From positions 210,592,011-210,656,010 of the forward strand of contig CM076189.1 of NCBI GenBank assembly GCA_038277395.1: a DNA stretch of 64,000 bases, given 5' to 3'. The stretch is from Dryocosmus kuriphilus. Lineage: Eukaryota > Arthropoda > Insecta > Hymenoptera > Cynipidae. The notes below the pieces were generated by a model. That model was not told the origin of the DNA, did not search any database, and saw only the letters and a list, made by a program, of their open reading frames with translations. Positions 33,031-44,985 of the stretch are shown here, piece after piece. Made by a program: the position numbers and the translations under genes. Each line of letters starts with the position of its first letter. The first letter of the stretch is position 1.

Positions 33031-33169
33031 ATTTTTTACATTCTCATCAGAGAAGGTATTAGATTTATGCAAAATTTGACTTTCGCGGATTTCATGAAAT
33101 CTCCACGTTTTAAGACCTCCTGAATCCGAAAAAATGGTTTTTACGACCGTGTCTGTCTGTCTGTTGGCG

Positions 33170-33243
33170 TTGTCGTCGTTGTTGTCGTCGTTGTCGTTGT
33201 CGTTGTCGTCGTTGTCGTTGTCGTCGTTGTCGTTGTTGTTGTC
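33170..33243. repeat. (GTCGTT)n-like microsatellite in R1
   Basis: Interrupted TCGTTG/TCGTCG run; shorter versions occur at the same place in R2b (about 37150-37185), R3 and R4. Confidence 0.9.
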
Positions 33244-34067
33244 GTCTGTTCCCACGATAACTTTCGAAGGACTAATTGGATTGGATTGCGCTTTGGCACA
33301 CTACTTTAAGGTCCAAAAAGAAAGGACGAGTTCGTTAACCAGCGGTTTTTGACCAACGGTTATGGTTTTATCCATCAAAAACGGTTTACACAAAATCAAG
33401 AAATTCATTTTCCGACTAAAATATGAGAGATACAAAAAAAACGTAAGAAATTAAAATTGTTCATCTCAAAAAAATCTACAAATTTTGTCTTAACCGTTTT
33501 TCGATAAAATGAACGGTTTTTGTTTTTTTAATCAAGAAAACGCTCCTAAAATTAAAAAACTGTGGTTTCCCGCCAAAATATTCAAGATAAAAAAAAATGG
33601 TAAAGAACAAAGTTGTTCAATTTAAAAAGATTTATAAATTTTGTTTTAACCATTTTTTCATAAAATACACGGTTTTTGTTTTAATCGATAAAACGTTATT
33701 AAAAATTAAAGATTTCAAATTTCCCGCCAAACTATGGAAGATATGGAAAAATAATAATAAACAAAATTGTTCGTCTCAAAAATGTCTACAAATTTGCTCT
33801 CTATAATTTTTTTGATCAGATGCGTAGTTTTTGAGTTATTCGTGAAATATGTTATGAAATATAAAGAAAACCACTTTTCAGCAAAACTGTGCAAGACATG
33901 AGAAAATATTAACAAGCAGAATTGTTCACCTTGGAAATAGCTACAAAATTTATTTATAAGACTCATCGTTTTACTTTTAAATATCGAAATCCTGTATTGT
34001 GAAAATTTGTAAAATCAAAAAGAGCTTTACCAATCTACAATGTGTTTTAAAGAAACGTAATTATCGA

Positions 34068-34317
34068 GCGCGAAGCGCGAGTGTCATGATGAGAATGTAT
34101 TCCTTAAGGGTGCTAGAGCCTTAAGTAAAATAATTTCTTTTGTAATTTTTAATTTAAAGGTTTATACGATCTATAAACACCGAGCGCGTAGCGCGAGGTG
34201 AATAATCTATCGAGCGCGAAGCGCGAGTGCCAACAGACGCGCGCCGTAGGCGCGCTCATACTTCGCGCGAAGCGCGGCGCGCGTAGCGCGCGATGAAAAT
34301 GTGCCCGCGCAGCGGGC
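34068..34317 (+). other. cluster of seven GNA-triloop hairpins in R1
   Basis: Perfect stems with loops on this strand: GCGC-GAA-GCGC (34068-34078), GCGC-GTA-GCGC (34084-34094 plus 100, i.e. 34184-34194), GCGC-GAA-GCGC (34214-34224), GCGCGCC-GTA-GGCGCGC (34239-34255), CGCGC-GAA-GCGCG (34264-34276), GCGCGC-GTA-GCGCGC (34277-34291), GCCCGC-GCA-GCGGGC (34303-34317). All seven loops fit GNA. d(GCGAAGC) is known as an exceptionally stable DNA mini-hairpin. Confidence 0.85.
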
Positions 34318-34325
34318 AGATTTTT

Positions 34326-35446
34326 TGTCTTATGTAAAACCTAATTCTTCCACCATGCTCCAATCCGCAAGGGAACAATAGATTTTTCAGAATTTTAATT
34401 CCCTTCAATTCGCTTAGTGGCAGTAACTTCTGTCCTAATATTTTATATTCCGTAAATAAAACAGAATTTTCATTTACTCAATTCCATCTACTTCTGTTCA
34501 AAAATATTTTGTTACTTATTGTTTTTGACATAATTATTCAGTGAAAAACTTTCAAAAACACTAAATTCATCAAATTAAGTCATTATAGGCTTGATTTGTG
34601 CGAAAATAATCAAGATCTAAAGTAATTTTTCAACTTATTTACCATGATTTTTTCTATTATGCAATTTGAACAAAACGAAGTTTTTAATAGTAAACAAATG
34701 CAGTTTTATTGAAAATCCTACGGGATTCTGCAGATTTCATGCTCGTTATAGTGCTTTTTATGCAAATATCGAATTCCATTTTATAATTCTTTTGAGGTTA
34801 TGTTTGACGTTGTTAAACACACAGGTGAACGACATAGAAATGGATTGCATTTCACTTTTTCTGTTCCCGCTGATGGTATAAGAGGCAGAAGGAAAAGTTA
34901 GGTGTTGAAAAGAATTAAAACTTTTAATCCCATTCAATGCAAGCTTTCTTACCGGGATGCTTATATTATATACTTTTGTAATTTATCAAATTTGAATAAA
35001 GCGAGTGTCTTACCATAAACTGTGTATTTTTCGGCATTATCCTGATAGATTTCACAAATTTCATGCCTTCTAATACGTTACACGAAAATTTTTCTTCTAA
35101 TTTATTTGCGGTTAAGTTTGACAGTTCCGATCGCCTTTAAAAGGATTGGTACTTTATTATTTTCACCGCCTAATCGAGGACAGGCTTTAAACTACTTTAA
35201 CTTATTAGTAAATATTCACTTCATTAAAATTCTATCGCTAAGAAAGAAATTACAATCATGATAGAAAATATGTGACCGAATCTATTTCAAAGCATACAAG
35301 CAGTGCTAGTTTTAATCACAGAATCGGTTGTTGATGAAATGCATTATTTTTGGAAGGAAATAAGACGACACATATATTTATCCATTTAAAGAGTTTCAAT
35401 TATCGTGAAGTTATGAGTATTTGAACTTTTAAGGTAGTTTTGCAAA
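34326..35446. other. spacer between inverted R copies
   Basis: AT-rich, no recognised feature. It is flanked on both sides by the GC-hairpin ends of R1 and R2a facing inwards. Confidence 0.5.
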
Positions 35447-36083
35447 AAAAAAAATCTGCCCGCTTCGCGGGTATATTCTCATCGTGCGCTTCGCGCGAAG
35501 TATGAGCGCGCCTATGGCGCGCGTCTGTTGGCACTCGCGCTTTGCGCTCGATATGTTATTTACGGCACTCGCGCTTCGCGCTCGATAATTACATTGTTTT
35601 AAAACACATTGTAGATTTGTAAAATTTTTTTTGTGATTTTCCAAATTTTCACAATACAGGATTTCGATTCTTAAAAGTAAAACGATGAGTCTTATAAATA
35701 AATGTTGTAGCTCTTTCCAAGGTGAAAAATTCTGCTTGTTAATATTTTCTCATATCTTGCATAGTTTTGCTGAAAAGTGGTTTTCTTTATATTTCATAAC
35801 ATATTTTACGAATAACTCAAAAACTACGCGTCTGCTCAAAAAAATAATAACAGTAAATTTGTAGATCTTTTTGAGGTGAACAACTTTCTTGATATTCATT
35901 TTTTCGAATCTTGCATAGTTTGGCGGAAAATTTGAAATTTTTTATTTTTAATAACGTTTTATCGATTAAAACAAAAACCGTGCATTTAATCAAAAAATAG
36001 ATAAAACAAAATTTGTTGATCTTTTTGAATTGAACAGCTTTGTTCTTTACCATTTTTTTATCTTGAATATTTTGGCGGAAAAC
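35447..36083 (+). repeat. repeat R, copy R2a (truncated)
   Basis: Begins AAATCTGCCCGCTTCGCGGG, has hairpins with two degraded loops (ATA and AAA on the complement), lacks the TTAAGG..CCTTAA module present in the other copies, and runs through the subrepeats until AAACCAGAG (36083), where R2b begins directly. Confidence 0.8.
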
Positions 36084-37323
36084 CAGAGCGGGCACATTCT
36101 CGTCGCACGCTAGGCGCGCCGCGCTTCGCGCGAAGTATGAGCGCGCCTACGGCGCGCGTCTGTTGGCACTCGCGCTTCGAGCTCGATAGATTATTCACCT
36201 CGCGCTACGCGCTCGGTGTTTATGGATCGTATAAACCTTTAAATTAAAAATTACAAAAGAAATTATTTTACTTAAGGCTCTATCGCCCTTAAGGAATACA
36301 TTCTCATCATGACAGTCGCGCTTCGCGCTCGATAATTACATTTTTTTTAAAACACATTGTAGATTGGTAAAGTTTTTTAGTGATTTTCCAAATTTTCACA
36401 ATAGAGGATTTCGATTCTTAAAAGTAAAACGATGAGTCTTATAAATAAATTTTGTAGCTCTTTCGAAGGTGAACAATTCTGCTTGTTAATATTTTCTCAT
36501 AACTTGCATAGTTTTGCTGAAAAGTGGTTTTCTTTATATTTCATAAAATATTTCACGAATAACTCAAAAATTACGCGTCTGCTCAAAAAAATGATAGATA
36601 GCCAATTGGTTAATATTTTGGAGACGATCAACTTTGTTTATTATCATTTTTCCATATCTTGCATAGTTTGGCGGGGAATTTGAAATTTTTGATTTTTAAT
36701 AACATTTTATCGATTAAAACAAAAACCGTGCATTTTATCAAAAAATGATTAAAACAAAATTTGTAGACCTTTTGAAGTGAATAACTTTGTTCTTTACCAT
36801 TTTTTTGTATCTTGAATATTTTGGCGGAAAACCAGAGTTTTTAAATTTTAATAGAGTTTTTTTCTTGATGAAAACAAAAACCGTTCATTTCATCAAAAAG
36901 CGGTTAAAACAAAAGTAGATTTTTTGAGGTGAACAATTTTACTTTCTTACATTTTTTTTGTATCTCTCATAGTTTAGCAGGAAAATGGATTTTTTGATTT
37001 TGTGAAAACCGTTTTTGATCGATAAAACCATAACCGTTGGTCAAAAACCGCTGATTGACGAACTCGTCCTTTCTTTTTACCCTTTAAAGAAGTGTATCAA
37101 AGCGCAATCCAATCCGATTAGTCCTTCGAAAGTTATCGTGGGAACAGACTACAACGACAACGAAAACGACAACGACGACGACAACAGACAGACAGACACC
37201 GTCCTAAAAAACCGTTTTTTTTTTTTTTCGGATTCAGGAGGTCTCAAAACGTGGAGATTTCAGGAAATCCGCGAAAGGGAAATTTTACATAAATCTAATA
37301 CCTTCTCTGATGAGAATGTAAAA
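36084..37323 (+). repeat. repeat R, copy R2b
   Basis: Begins inside the first hairpin (CGGGCACATTCTCGTC), so it lacks the outer half-stem. Carries the full hairpin cluster, the TTAAGG..CCTTAA module, subrepeats, core with hexamer microsatellite and the end TTCTCTGATGAGAATGTAAAAA. An 83-codon frame at 36432-36683 corresponds to the one at 33966-33715 in R1. Confidence 0.82.
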
Positions 37324-38363
37324 ATTAAGTTTTCGCTAATTCCGCTTAGTTTTCTCTAAATGAAAAAGATGAACTCTTAAACCAAAAATATAATCGTTGA
37401 TTTTTGAGCCAAAAAATATTATTTTTCAGCTAAAATTATTTAAATTTTGAACCCAATAAAAGGGAATTTTTAATAAACAAAAATAGATTTTCAGTAAAAA
37501 ATAGTTTAATTTTCAAGCAAACCATTGAATCTTCAACAAAGAATTGACATTTTCACTAATAACGTAATACTTGAATTTTCGGCTAAGAATGATGAATTTT
37601 CAATGAAATTATTTGACATAATAACAGTGTGCCCTAATTTATATTTTTGCCGAATTATCTTTCGATCTCATATTTATATTGACGAATTACCATTTTTCAT
37701 CATTTTTATTTTTTCTGAATTGTCATTTTTCACACTTTTTATTTTTCGGAACTCTCCCTAATAAAATTTTAATGAGCATTGATTTAAATATCCATTTTAA
37801 TTTATAAAACATTTTTGATATCAGCTATTTGTCACCTTTTTTTGCAAAAAAGTTCACCTTTCCACCCTTTTTTAACGACAATAGGATTAGTGTTTATCAT
37901 TTTTTTTTTTTATAAACATTTTATTCCATTCTCTTATTTTATTAAGCAATAAACCTTAGTTGCAAGGGTATGGAGAATGTGAGGCTTCAAAACACTTCAG
38001 AGGTCCTACAAATAAGTTTGTAGCGTGAATACTTCCACAAACTCATTTCTTAGTGCTAATAAATCTAACTTGAACCACAAAATGCAATTTTGAAAAAATA
38101 TTATATATTTCAAAAGTTGCCCCTATTTGAAGAATTACCCATCTAGGGTTACATTTACAGTTTTTGAAAAATGTTTACGAATTCCTTTTTTAAATTTAAT
38201 TACACCATTACCGAATTGATTTTTTTTGTAATTATAAGGGTAAAGTAAAAACAAAACTAAACAAAAAATGTTACAAATGGCTTTTTAAATCAATTAAAAT
38301 TAATCGCGCGCAATCCGATATTTTTATTAATGGACATAAGTCACCGGAATATAATAAAAAAAA
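37324..38363. other. spacer between R2b and R3
   Basis: AT-rich with AATTTTCA-type words; no feature recognised. Confidence 0.45.
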
Positions 38364-39568
38364 ATCTGCCTGCTGCGCGGGCACATTCTCATCGCGCGCT
38401 TCGCGCTCGATACGTTATTTGCGGCACTCACGCTTCGCGCTCGATAGATTGTTCACCTCGCGCTACGTGCTCGGTGTTTAGGGCTCGTATAAACCTTTAA
38501 ATTAAAAATTACAAAAGAAATTATTTTACTTAAGGCTCTATCGCCCTTAAGGAATACATTCTCATCATGACACTCGCGCTTCGCGCTCGATAATTACATT
38601 TTATTAAAACACATTGTAGATTGGTAAAGTTTTTTAGTGATTTTCCAAATTTTCACAATAGAGGATTTGATTCTTAAAAGTAAAACGATGAGTCTTATAA
38701 ATAAATTTTGTAGCTCTTTCCAAGGTGAATAATTCTGCTTGTTAATATTTTCTCATATCTTGCACAGTTTTGCTGAAAAGTGGTTTTCTTTATATTTCAT
38801 AACATATTTCACGAATAACTCAAAAACTACGGGTCTGCTCAAAAAAATGATGGAGAGCAAATTTGTAGATGTTTTTGAGACGAACAACTTTGTTTCTTAT
38901 TATTTTTCCTTATCTCCCATAGTTTGGCGGAAAATTTGAAATTTTTGATTTTTAATAACGTTTTATCGATTAAAACAAAAACCGTGCATTTTATCAACAA
39001 ATCGTTAAAAAAAAATTTGTAGATATTTTTAAATTGAACAACTTTGTTATTTACTAATTTTTTTTTTATCTTGAATATTTTGGCAGGAAACTAGAGTTTC
39101 TTAATTTTAATAGCGTTTTCTTGATTAAACCAAAAACCGTTCATTTTATTGAAAAACGGTTAAAACAAAATTTGTAGACTTTTTTAAGGTGAACAATTTT
39201 ACTTTCTGACATTTTTTTTGTATCTCTCATAGTTCAGCCGGAAAATGGATTTTTTGATTTTGTGAAAACCGTTTTTGATGGATAAAACCATAACCGTTGG
39301 TCAAAAACCGCTGGTTAACGAACTTGTCCTTTCTCTTTGGACCTTCAAGAAGTGTGCCAAAGCGCAATCCAATCCGATTAGTCCTTCGAAAGTTATCGTG
39401 GGAACAGACGCCAACGACAACGACAACAGACCGACAGACACCGTCGTGAAAACCGTTTTTTCGGATTCAGGAGGTCTCAAAACGTGGAGATTTCATGAAA
39501 TCCGCGAAAGTCAAATTTTGCATAAATACTGATCTAATACTAGTCATCTTCTCTGATGAGAATGTAAT
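38364..39568 (+). repeat. repeat R, copy R3
   Basis: Complete in outline: AAAATCTGCCTGCTGCGCGG start, hairpins, ACATTCTCATC at 38383-38393 and 38556-38566, subrepeats, core, shortened hexamer array (about 39412-39430), end GATGAGAATGT at 39555-39565. The frame matching that of R1 and R2b has a stop early (GGTGAATAA). Confidence 0.85.
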
Positions 39569-40406
39569 ACATATATTCCTGTTAATATCTAGTCATTTCA
39601 TTTCTAAGAACACGTTCTTACATTAGTTTAAATTCGAAGGAATTCTTAGAATTAACCAGCGGTTTTTGACGGTTATGGTTTTATCCATGACGGTTTTCAC
39701 AAAATCAAAAAATCCATTTTGTATATGGAACCTCAAAAAAATCTACAACTTTTTTTTTAAATTTAAAAACTGTGGTTTCCACAAAATATTCAAGATAACT
39801 AAAGAACAAATGTTCAATTTAAAAAGATCTACAAATTTTGTTTAAACCATTTTTTCATTATATTTGCCATTCTAAAAATTAAAATTTCGATAGCTTTAGA
39901 AAGTTGTTTGTCTTTTAAGAATTTTTTTTCAGACGCGTAAATCAATGTTCAAATCTCAACCTTTCACTATTTTCAATCGTATTCAAAATATTTATTCCGA
40001 ATCAGCTAGAAGTCATCAAACTAGTTTCATTAATTTTTTGTAAGTTATCTGTATTTGATTTTGGAATATTTGAGTTAGTATATCTTTTGTAATTTCTATA
40101 TAAAACAAAAGATTTGTTTCTGAAAATTAAGTAACCCCGTTTGTATCAGATATAACATCTATAAAATGTAAATATTTTTTCTAAAATTTCGATTTTCGAA
40201 ATTTTTAGAACTTTTAAATTTTCAAAATATCTACAAAACTTACAGTTGTGAAAAGCCCATATCATGATTTGTTTGATTTTGGAATAAAGTATATCCGTAT
40301 ATAATGTTCAAACATGAACATTTTATTTTTTTAATAATCTTTATTGTGGCGGTATTTTCATTTCATTTCTTCATTTTGAGAAAAAATGAATTGTCCTTTA
40401 CTTTAA
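39569..40406. other. spacer with R subrepeat remnants
   Basis: 39655-39860 carries fragments of the R core and subrepeats (AACCAGCGGTTTTTGACGG, then TCTACAAATTTTGTTT) in inverted orientation, heavily deleted. The rest is AT-rich. Confidence 0.55.
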
Positions 40407-41681
40407 AAAAAAAAATCTGCCCGATTCGCGGGCACATTCTTATCGCGCGCTTCGCGCGAAAAATGAGCGCGCCTAGGGCGCGCGTCTGTTGGCACTCTCG
40501 CTTCGCGCTTGCATTTTCGCGCTTCGCGCTCGATGCGTTATTTACGGTACTCACGCTTCGCGCTCGATAGATTATTTACCTCGCGCTACGCGGTTGGTGT
40601 TTATGGATCGTATAAACCTTTATATTAAAAATTACACAAGAAGTTATTTTACTTAAGGCTCTATCGCCCTTAAGGAATACATTCTCGATATTACACTCGC
40701 GCTTCGCGCTTGATAATTACATTTTTTAAAAACACATTGTAGATTGGTAAAGTTTTTTAGTGATTTTCCAAATTCCACAATAGAGGATTTCGATTCTTAA
40801 AAGTAAAACGATGAGTCTTATAAATAAATTTTGTAGCTTTTTCCAAGGTGAATAATTCTGCTTGTTAATATTTTCTCATATCTTGCATAGTTTTGCTGAA
40901 AAGTTGGGTTTCTTTATATTTCATAATATATCTCACGAATAACTCAAAAACTACGCGTCTGCTCAAAAAAATGATAGAGAGAAAATTTGCAGATGTTTTT
41001 GAGGCGAAAAACTTCGTTTATTATCATTTTTCCGTATATTGCATAGGTCGGCGGGAAATTTGAAATTTTTTATTTTTAATAACGTTTTATCGATTAAAAC
41101 AAAAACCGTGCATTTTATCTCAAAAATGGTTAAAACAAAATTTGTAGATATTTTTGAATTGAACAACTTTGTTATTTACTATTTTTTTGTATCTTGAATA
41201 TTTTGGCAGAAAACTAGAGTTTTTTAATTTTAATAGCGTTTTCTTGATTAAAACAAAAACCCTTCATTTTATCAAAAAACGGTTGAGATGAAATTTGTAG
41301 ATTTGTTTGAGGTAAACAATTTTCTTCCTTACATTTTTTTTTATCTCTCATAGTTTAGCCGAAAAATGGATTTTTTGATTTTGTGAAAATAATTTTGATG
41401 GATAAAACCATAACCGTTGGTCAAAAACCACTGGTTAACGAACTTGTCCTTTATTTTTACCCCTTAAAGAAGTGTACCGAAGCGCACTCCAATCCAATTA
41501 GTCCTTCGAAAGTTATCGCGACTACGGACGACGACAACGGTAACGACGACAATAGACAGACAGACACCGTCGTAAAAACCGTTTTTTCGGATTCGGGAGG
41601 TCTCAAAACGTGGAGATTTCATGAAATCCGCGAAAGTCAAATTTTACATAAATCTAATACCTTCTCTGATGAGAATGTAAA
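40407..41681 (+). repeat. repeat R, copy R4
   Basis: AAAAATCTGCCCGATTCGCG start, hairpin cluster with several altered loops, TTAAGG..CCTTAA module, subrepeats, core with a short hexamer array (about 41524-41555), end TTCTCTGATGAGAATGTAAAAA (41663-41684). Confidence 0.85.
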
Positions 41682-42005
41682 AACGGAATTTTTTTAAAAC
41701 CTGCTTCTGGTAGAATTTGTAGTCTTTTTCTAAAATCTATAAAAATTTTTTTTAAAATATTCAAAAATAAGAATATGGCGGAAGTTTTTCTAAAAATATT
41801 CAAAGTCGATTTTCTCAAAAATCTCACTGTTTTCTTTGCTCAAATTTTTTTGCTGAATTGGTACCCATATGAGGAAGGAATCGGTAAGTTTAATGCGGGC
41901 TAAGCCTTTTTGTAGCCAGGAGAATTTTTTTTCTAAAAAAAATCAAGTCTTTTTCTAAAATAAGGCAAGATTGCAATTCATTTAACCTGATGGGACGTTT
42001 TTATA

Positions 42006-43816
42006 TTACTTTAACATAAATTCTGGTAAGTGACTACATAAGACCTCACTCCACTTCTTCACATGCGTGTTTAGCTCTTCTTGACATTTAAGACGACCGT
42101 CCGTTTTCCTCAAATTTCGACTTTCAAACGTGACGTTTCTGAATGCCTGCTTCAGCTGGAACACTTTTCCATTCGCGAATTTTAATTTTCCGAAACTTTT
42201 CCAAATCTTCTTTCGTAAATAAAACTGGTTGAATGGAGGATGTGTATTCTTATACTTCACTTACAAAAGTATCTGCATTGCCAACACCTTCTAGGTGTGA
42301 CTTTTTAAAATTATGAGCAGTGGCCAGATATGTATTTGACGATGCCTCCGATAACATCGCAAGCCCCTTTGCCGCGACCTGTTGCAGAAAATAATCCAGC
42401 TTTTATGAACAGGTGATTGTAATAACTCGTGAAACTGATACCTATTTTGAAAGTGAGCAGAAGCTCCATCTGATGTAATAGTAGTTTCCTTTTTCGACTT
42501 AGATACAACTTATTCTTTATAAACTTTGAGAATGCGATCTATCTCCAAAAAAGCATGAGCAGAATTATGCTTGGTATCAACGGTGACGACTGCAAAATTT
42601 TGTGTTTCTGTACCGCAATAACAAACCGCTGTAAATATAGAAATCTGTTCCGTGGTCCAATATGCACCTTGAATTTCGTCCTTGATTATTTTCTACCAGT
42701 TCTCTGCAAAATCTCTGTGCACAACTAGTTTCTCTGAATTGAGCTTTGTTTGTTCCTTCACGCTTTTAATCTCTTATCTTTGAATGTCCTTTATATATTT
42801 GTGGAAATTTACTTTTAATGTGCAGTCAGTTAGCTAACTTAAAAATGTTTTGAAGCTCGTTCTTCTTTTCTCCAAGTCAGTTTTATTCCAAAAAGCGAAA
42901 ATTACATCTTTAGCAGCTGTTTCTTCTGAGATTTTTAGCACTTTAGTTGTTATTCCTGCTGCACCAGTACACTGGTCGCATTCTGGAAGAACGTTCTGTT
43001 GAAAGAGCAGTAAATGCTGGACGCATACCTCCCTGTGAGGGTCAATCATTATTCATCTTGATCGTAGATTGTAAAATTTGGATCTACTAATATTTACATC
43101 AGGATTTGCTTTTCGAAAAATGTGATATATTTCTCTTTTTTCACTAAATTTACTTTTTCGACACTTACATATTTCTGCATTTATTACACCATTTTTATTT
43201 GGAGTTTGCCTAAAATAATTCAAATCATCATTTAGATAATATTCCTGTGCTAACTTTACGTGTTCATCGCTCACCGGATGTCCACTGTAAGGATCAGGCA
43301 AATAATATATGCCTTTGTCTTTTTTAAGTTTTCTAGCATCAACTATCATGTATGAGGTTACTGCAGAAAATTCTGAAAGTATTTGACTTTTCGAAAGGTC
43401 TTCAGATAAGCTGTCAGAAACTCATTTTCCCTGAAATTGTTTTGCAATTCTCCAAAGCTAACCTTAAATTTTACTCATTGGTCGCACAAATTGCGAAACG
43501 AATCGAAAATCTCCTTCCGTTTCCTGCAAGCATACTTCTCTCTTTGATTCTCTGCCATATCTAAAGGTGTTTCTTGTAACGGTGAAACATTTAAGCCTAG
43601 TCTTAAAACATTTTGGTTTACTACCTTCAATTGCTTTTCAGGATCTGGTTCAAACATAGGGCACTGTTTAAGTATCTCAGGTTCACAAATCACTGAATTG
43701 CAATCACTATCGTCATCCACTTCTGAGATTATATTCACATTTGAGGGAACGCTAAATCTTGATGTAAAATCGGGTGTCAGGACATAAATTGGCTTCTTGT
43801 GTGATGAGGATAACAA
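42006..43816 (-). pseudogene. unclassified transposase-like gene (DFAEN / GKGACD type)
   Basis: Several fragments in order from 43816: an N-terminal acidic part; AENQREKYACRKRKEIF (43553-43480); a region with YYLPDPYSGHPVS and SRSKFYNLRSR (43349-43053); HREVCVQHL and CDQCTG (43049-42834); DFAENW-stop (about 42700), DEIQGAYWTTEQISIFTAV; TSDGASAHFQNRYQ (about 42475); then after a frameshift GRGKGACDVIGGIVK (about 42380-42340); and a C-terminal part to 42006. I associate DFAENY, SDGAxxHFKN and HGKGxxDGxGG with a widespread animal transposase-like family of RNase-H type, but cannot name the superfamily. Stops at DFAENW and FWR and at least three frameshifts show decay. TIRs were not found. Confidence 0.6.
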
Positions 43817-44260
43817 AGAAATAGTACTCAGTTATACCTATAAAAAATGAATTGCATATAAAATATATCACACTAAGAATAAAAAATAATGCAGTACACT
43901 GAATGAAAAATCTAAATGAAAAATTGGAAAAGAATACTCACAATGCTGATTTTAAAGTATATTAAACATATGCACTCAAGGCTCAGAGTTATAAAAATAT
44001 CACAGGCATGAGAATCTACGAAAAAATTTCAAGATCTCATAACCGAATTGTTGCATACATATTTAGCTCACTTTTTTTGCAGTGAGTGTTTTTAAAAATT
44101 AAGCGACTTTCTTCTACAATTCAATGAAAGATGCTGGAATCTTCTAAGACTTTTCTCTTTATCCGAGAGGCATAGAATAGTCACTTAAAATTCAAGTGAC
44201 TATTTTTTTTCTGCGTTCTGTTGATAAATCGCCTATAATGTTCAACTTGTATGGATTGGA
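43817..44260. other. unannotated AT-rich stretch
   Basis: No feature supported. Confidence 0.4.
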
Positions 44261-44985
44261 GTCTTCACCATGACCCGTGAGACTACGTTATAAGTAACGC
44301 GCTTCTTCCAAGCACTGCTACTTATACTTGTCTTTCTTGAGCCCTCTTAATCCAACTAGAGCGCTAAAGTCAAAGTATTCTCTAGCGAACCTCTAAAAGC
44401 ACTCTGATACTTGAGTTCTAGTCACAGGTCCTTCAGAATCCTTCACGCTGTGTGTACAAGTTCAACGAGGTTGTATCGAAATCGAAATATCTCGATTTCC
44501 TTTAGACTTGCGAGGTCGAAGACGCTTGATCTAAGACGCTACTTGTCAAGAACTCTTCAAGACGAAAAGAGAACAGAGGACGAGTCCTCCGAAATGGATC
44601 GATCGAATTTCTCAGAACTTCGTGAGCGAGATACCGTAGAGTTCGATAGGATTCAACCCAGAGTACCTTACGGTAATACACATATACTTCGACTGCTCGG
44701 AAACGCTTAAGGGAAAAGGTCGTCTTTCGGATACGGCTTGGAAGTAAAGTTTTATGGGCCAAGTTAGGACCGTGGGCGAGAAGAAGAGAGATTCCTCGTG
44801 CGCTCCACCAAGTTGGATCGTAAATTCGATATTCAAAACAGGCAGCGAACAATGCCTCCTCTTCGACATTGCAGGCTTCCACCGCAACTTGGTTCGCAGC
44901 TACCAATAAATTCGACAATAAATGATTCGACCATGAGTGGGACTCCATGTTTGCCTCTTTCGTCCACACAAGTACTATAAAAATG
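44261..44985. other. GC-richer island with frames on both strands
   Basis: Near-balanced base composition for 700 bp. Overlapping frames: + 44411-44710 (99 codons), - 44969-44502 (155 codons), - 44887-44612. None has a recognised domain or signal peptide. Possible host exon or structured non-coding transcript; undecided. Confidence 0.3.

Larger units (their letters stand above)
33037..34325 (-). repeat. repeat R, copy R1
   Basis: Read on the minus strand from the GC-rich end: seven GC hairpins (34068-34317), a TTAAGG..CCTTAA hairpin module, degenerate tandem subrepeats of roughly 150 bp with AACGGTTTTTG and ATTTTGGCGGGAAA (about 33350-34010), a core containing AATCCAATTAGTCCTTCGAA, a GACAAC hexamer microsatellite (33170-33243), and an end ATACCTTCTCTGATGAGAATGTAAAAA. 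Copies R2a, R2b, R3 and R4 lie inverted to it at 35447-41679. No protein is credible; the element class is unknown. Confidence 0.85.

Noticed and set aside
33134..33352. Ser/Leu-rich frame
   Set aside because: Translation of the hexamer microsatellite in R1.
34068..34317. CRISPR array or CpG island
   Set aside because: Hairpins are short and unevenly spaced with no unique spacers, and the DNA is eukaryotic; GC content is due to the palindromes alone.
33037..41681. R as a Helitron
   Set aside because: No CTRR-type 3' end or 5' TC was found and no Rep/helicase coding; hairpins alone do not suffice.
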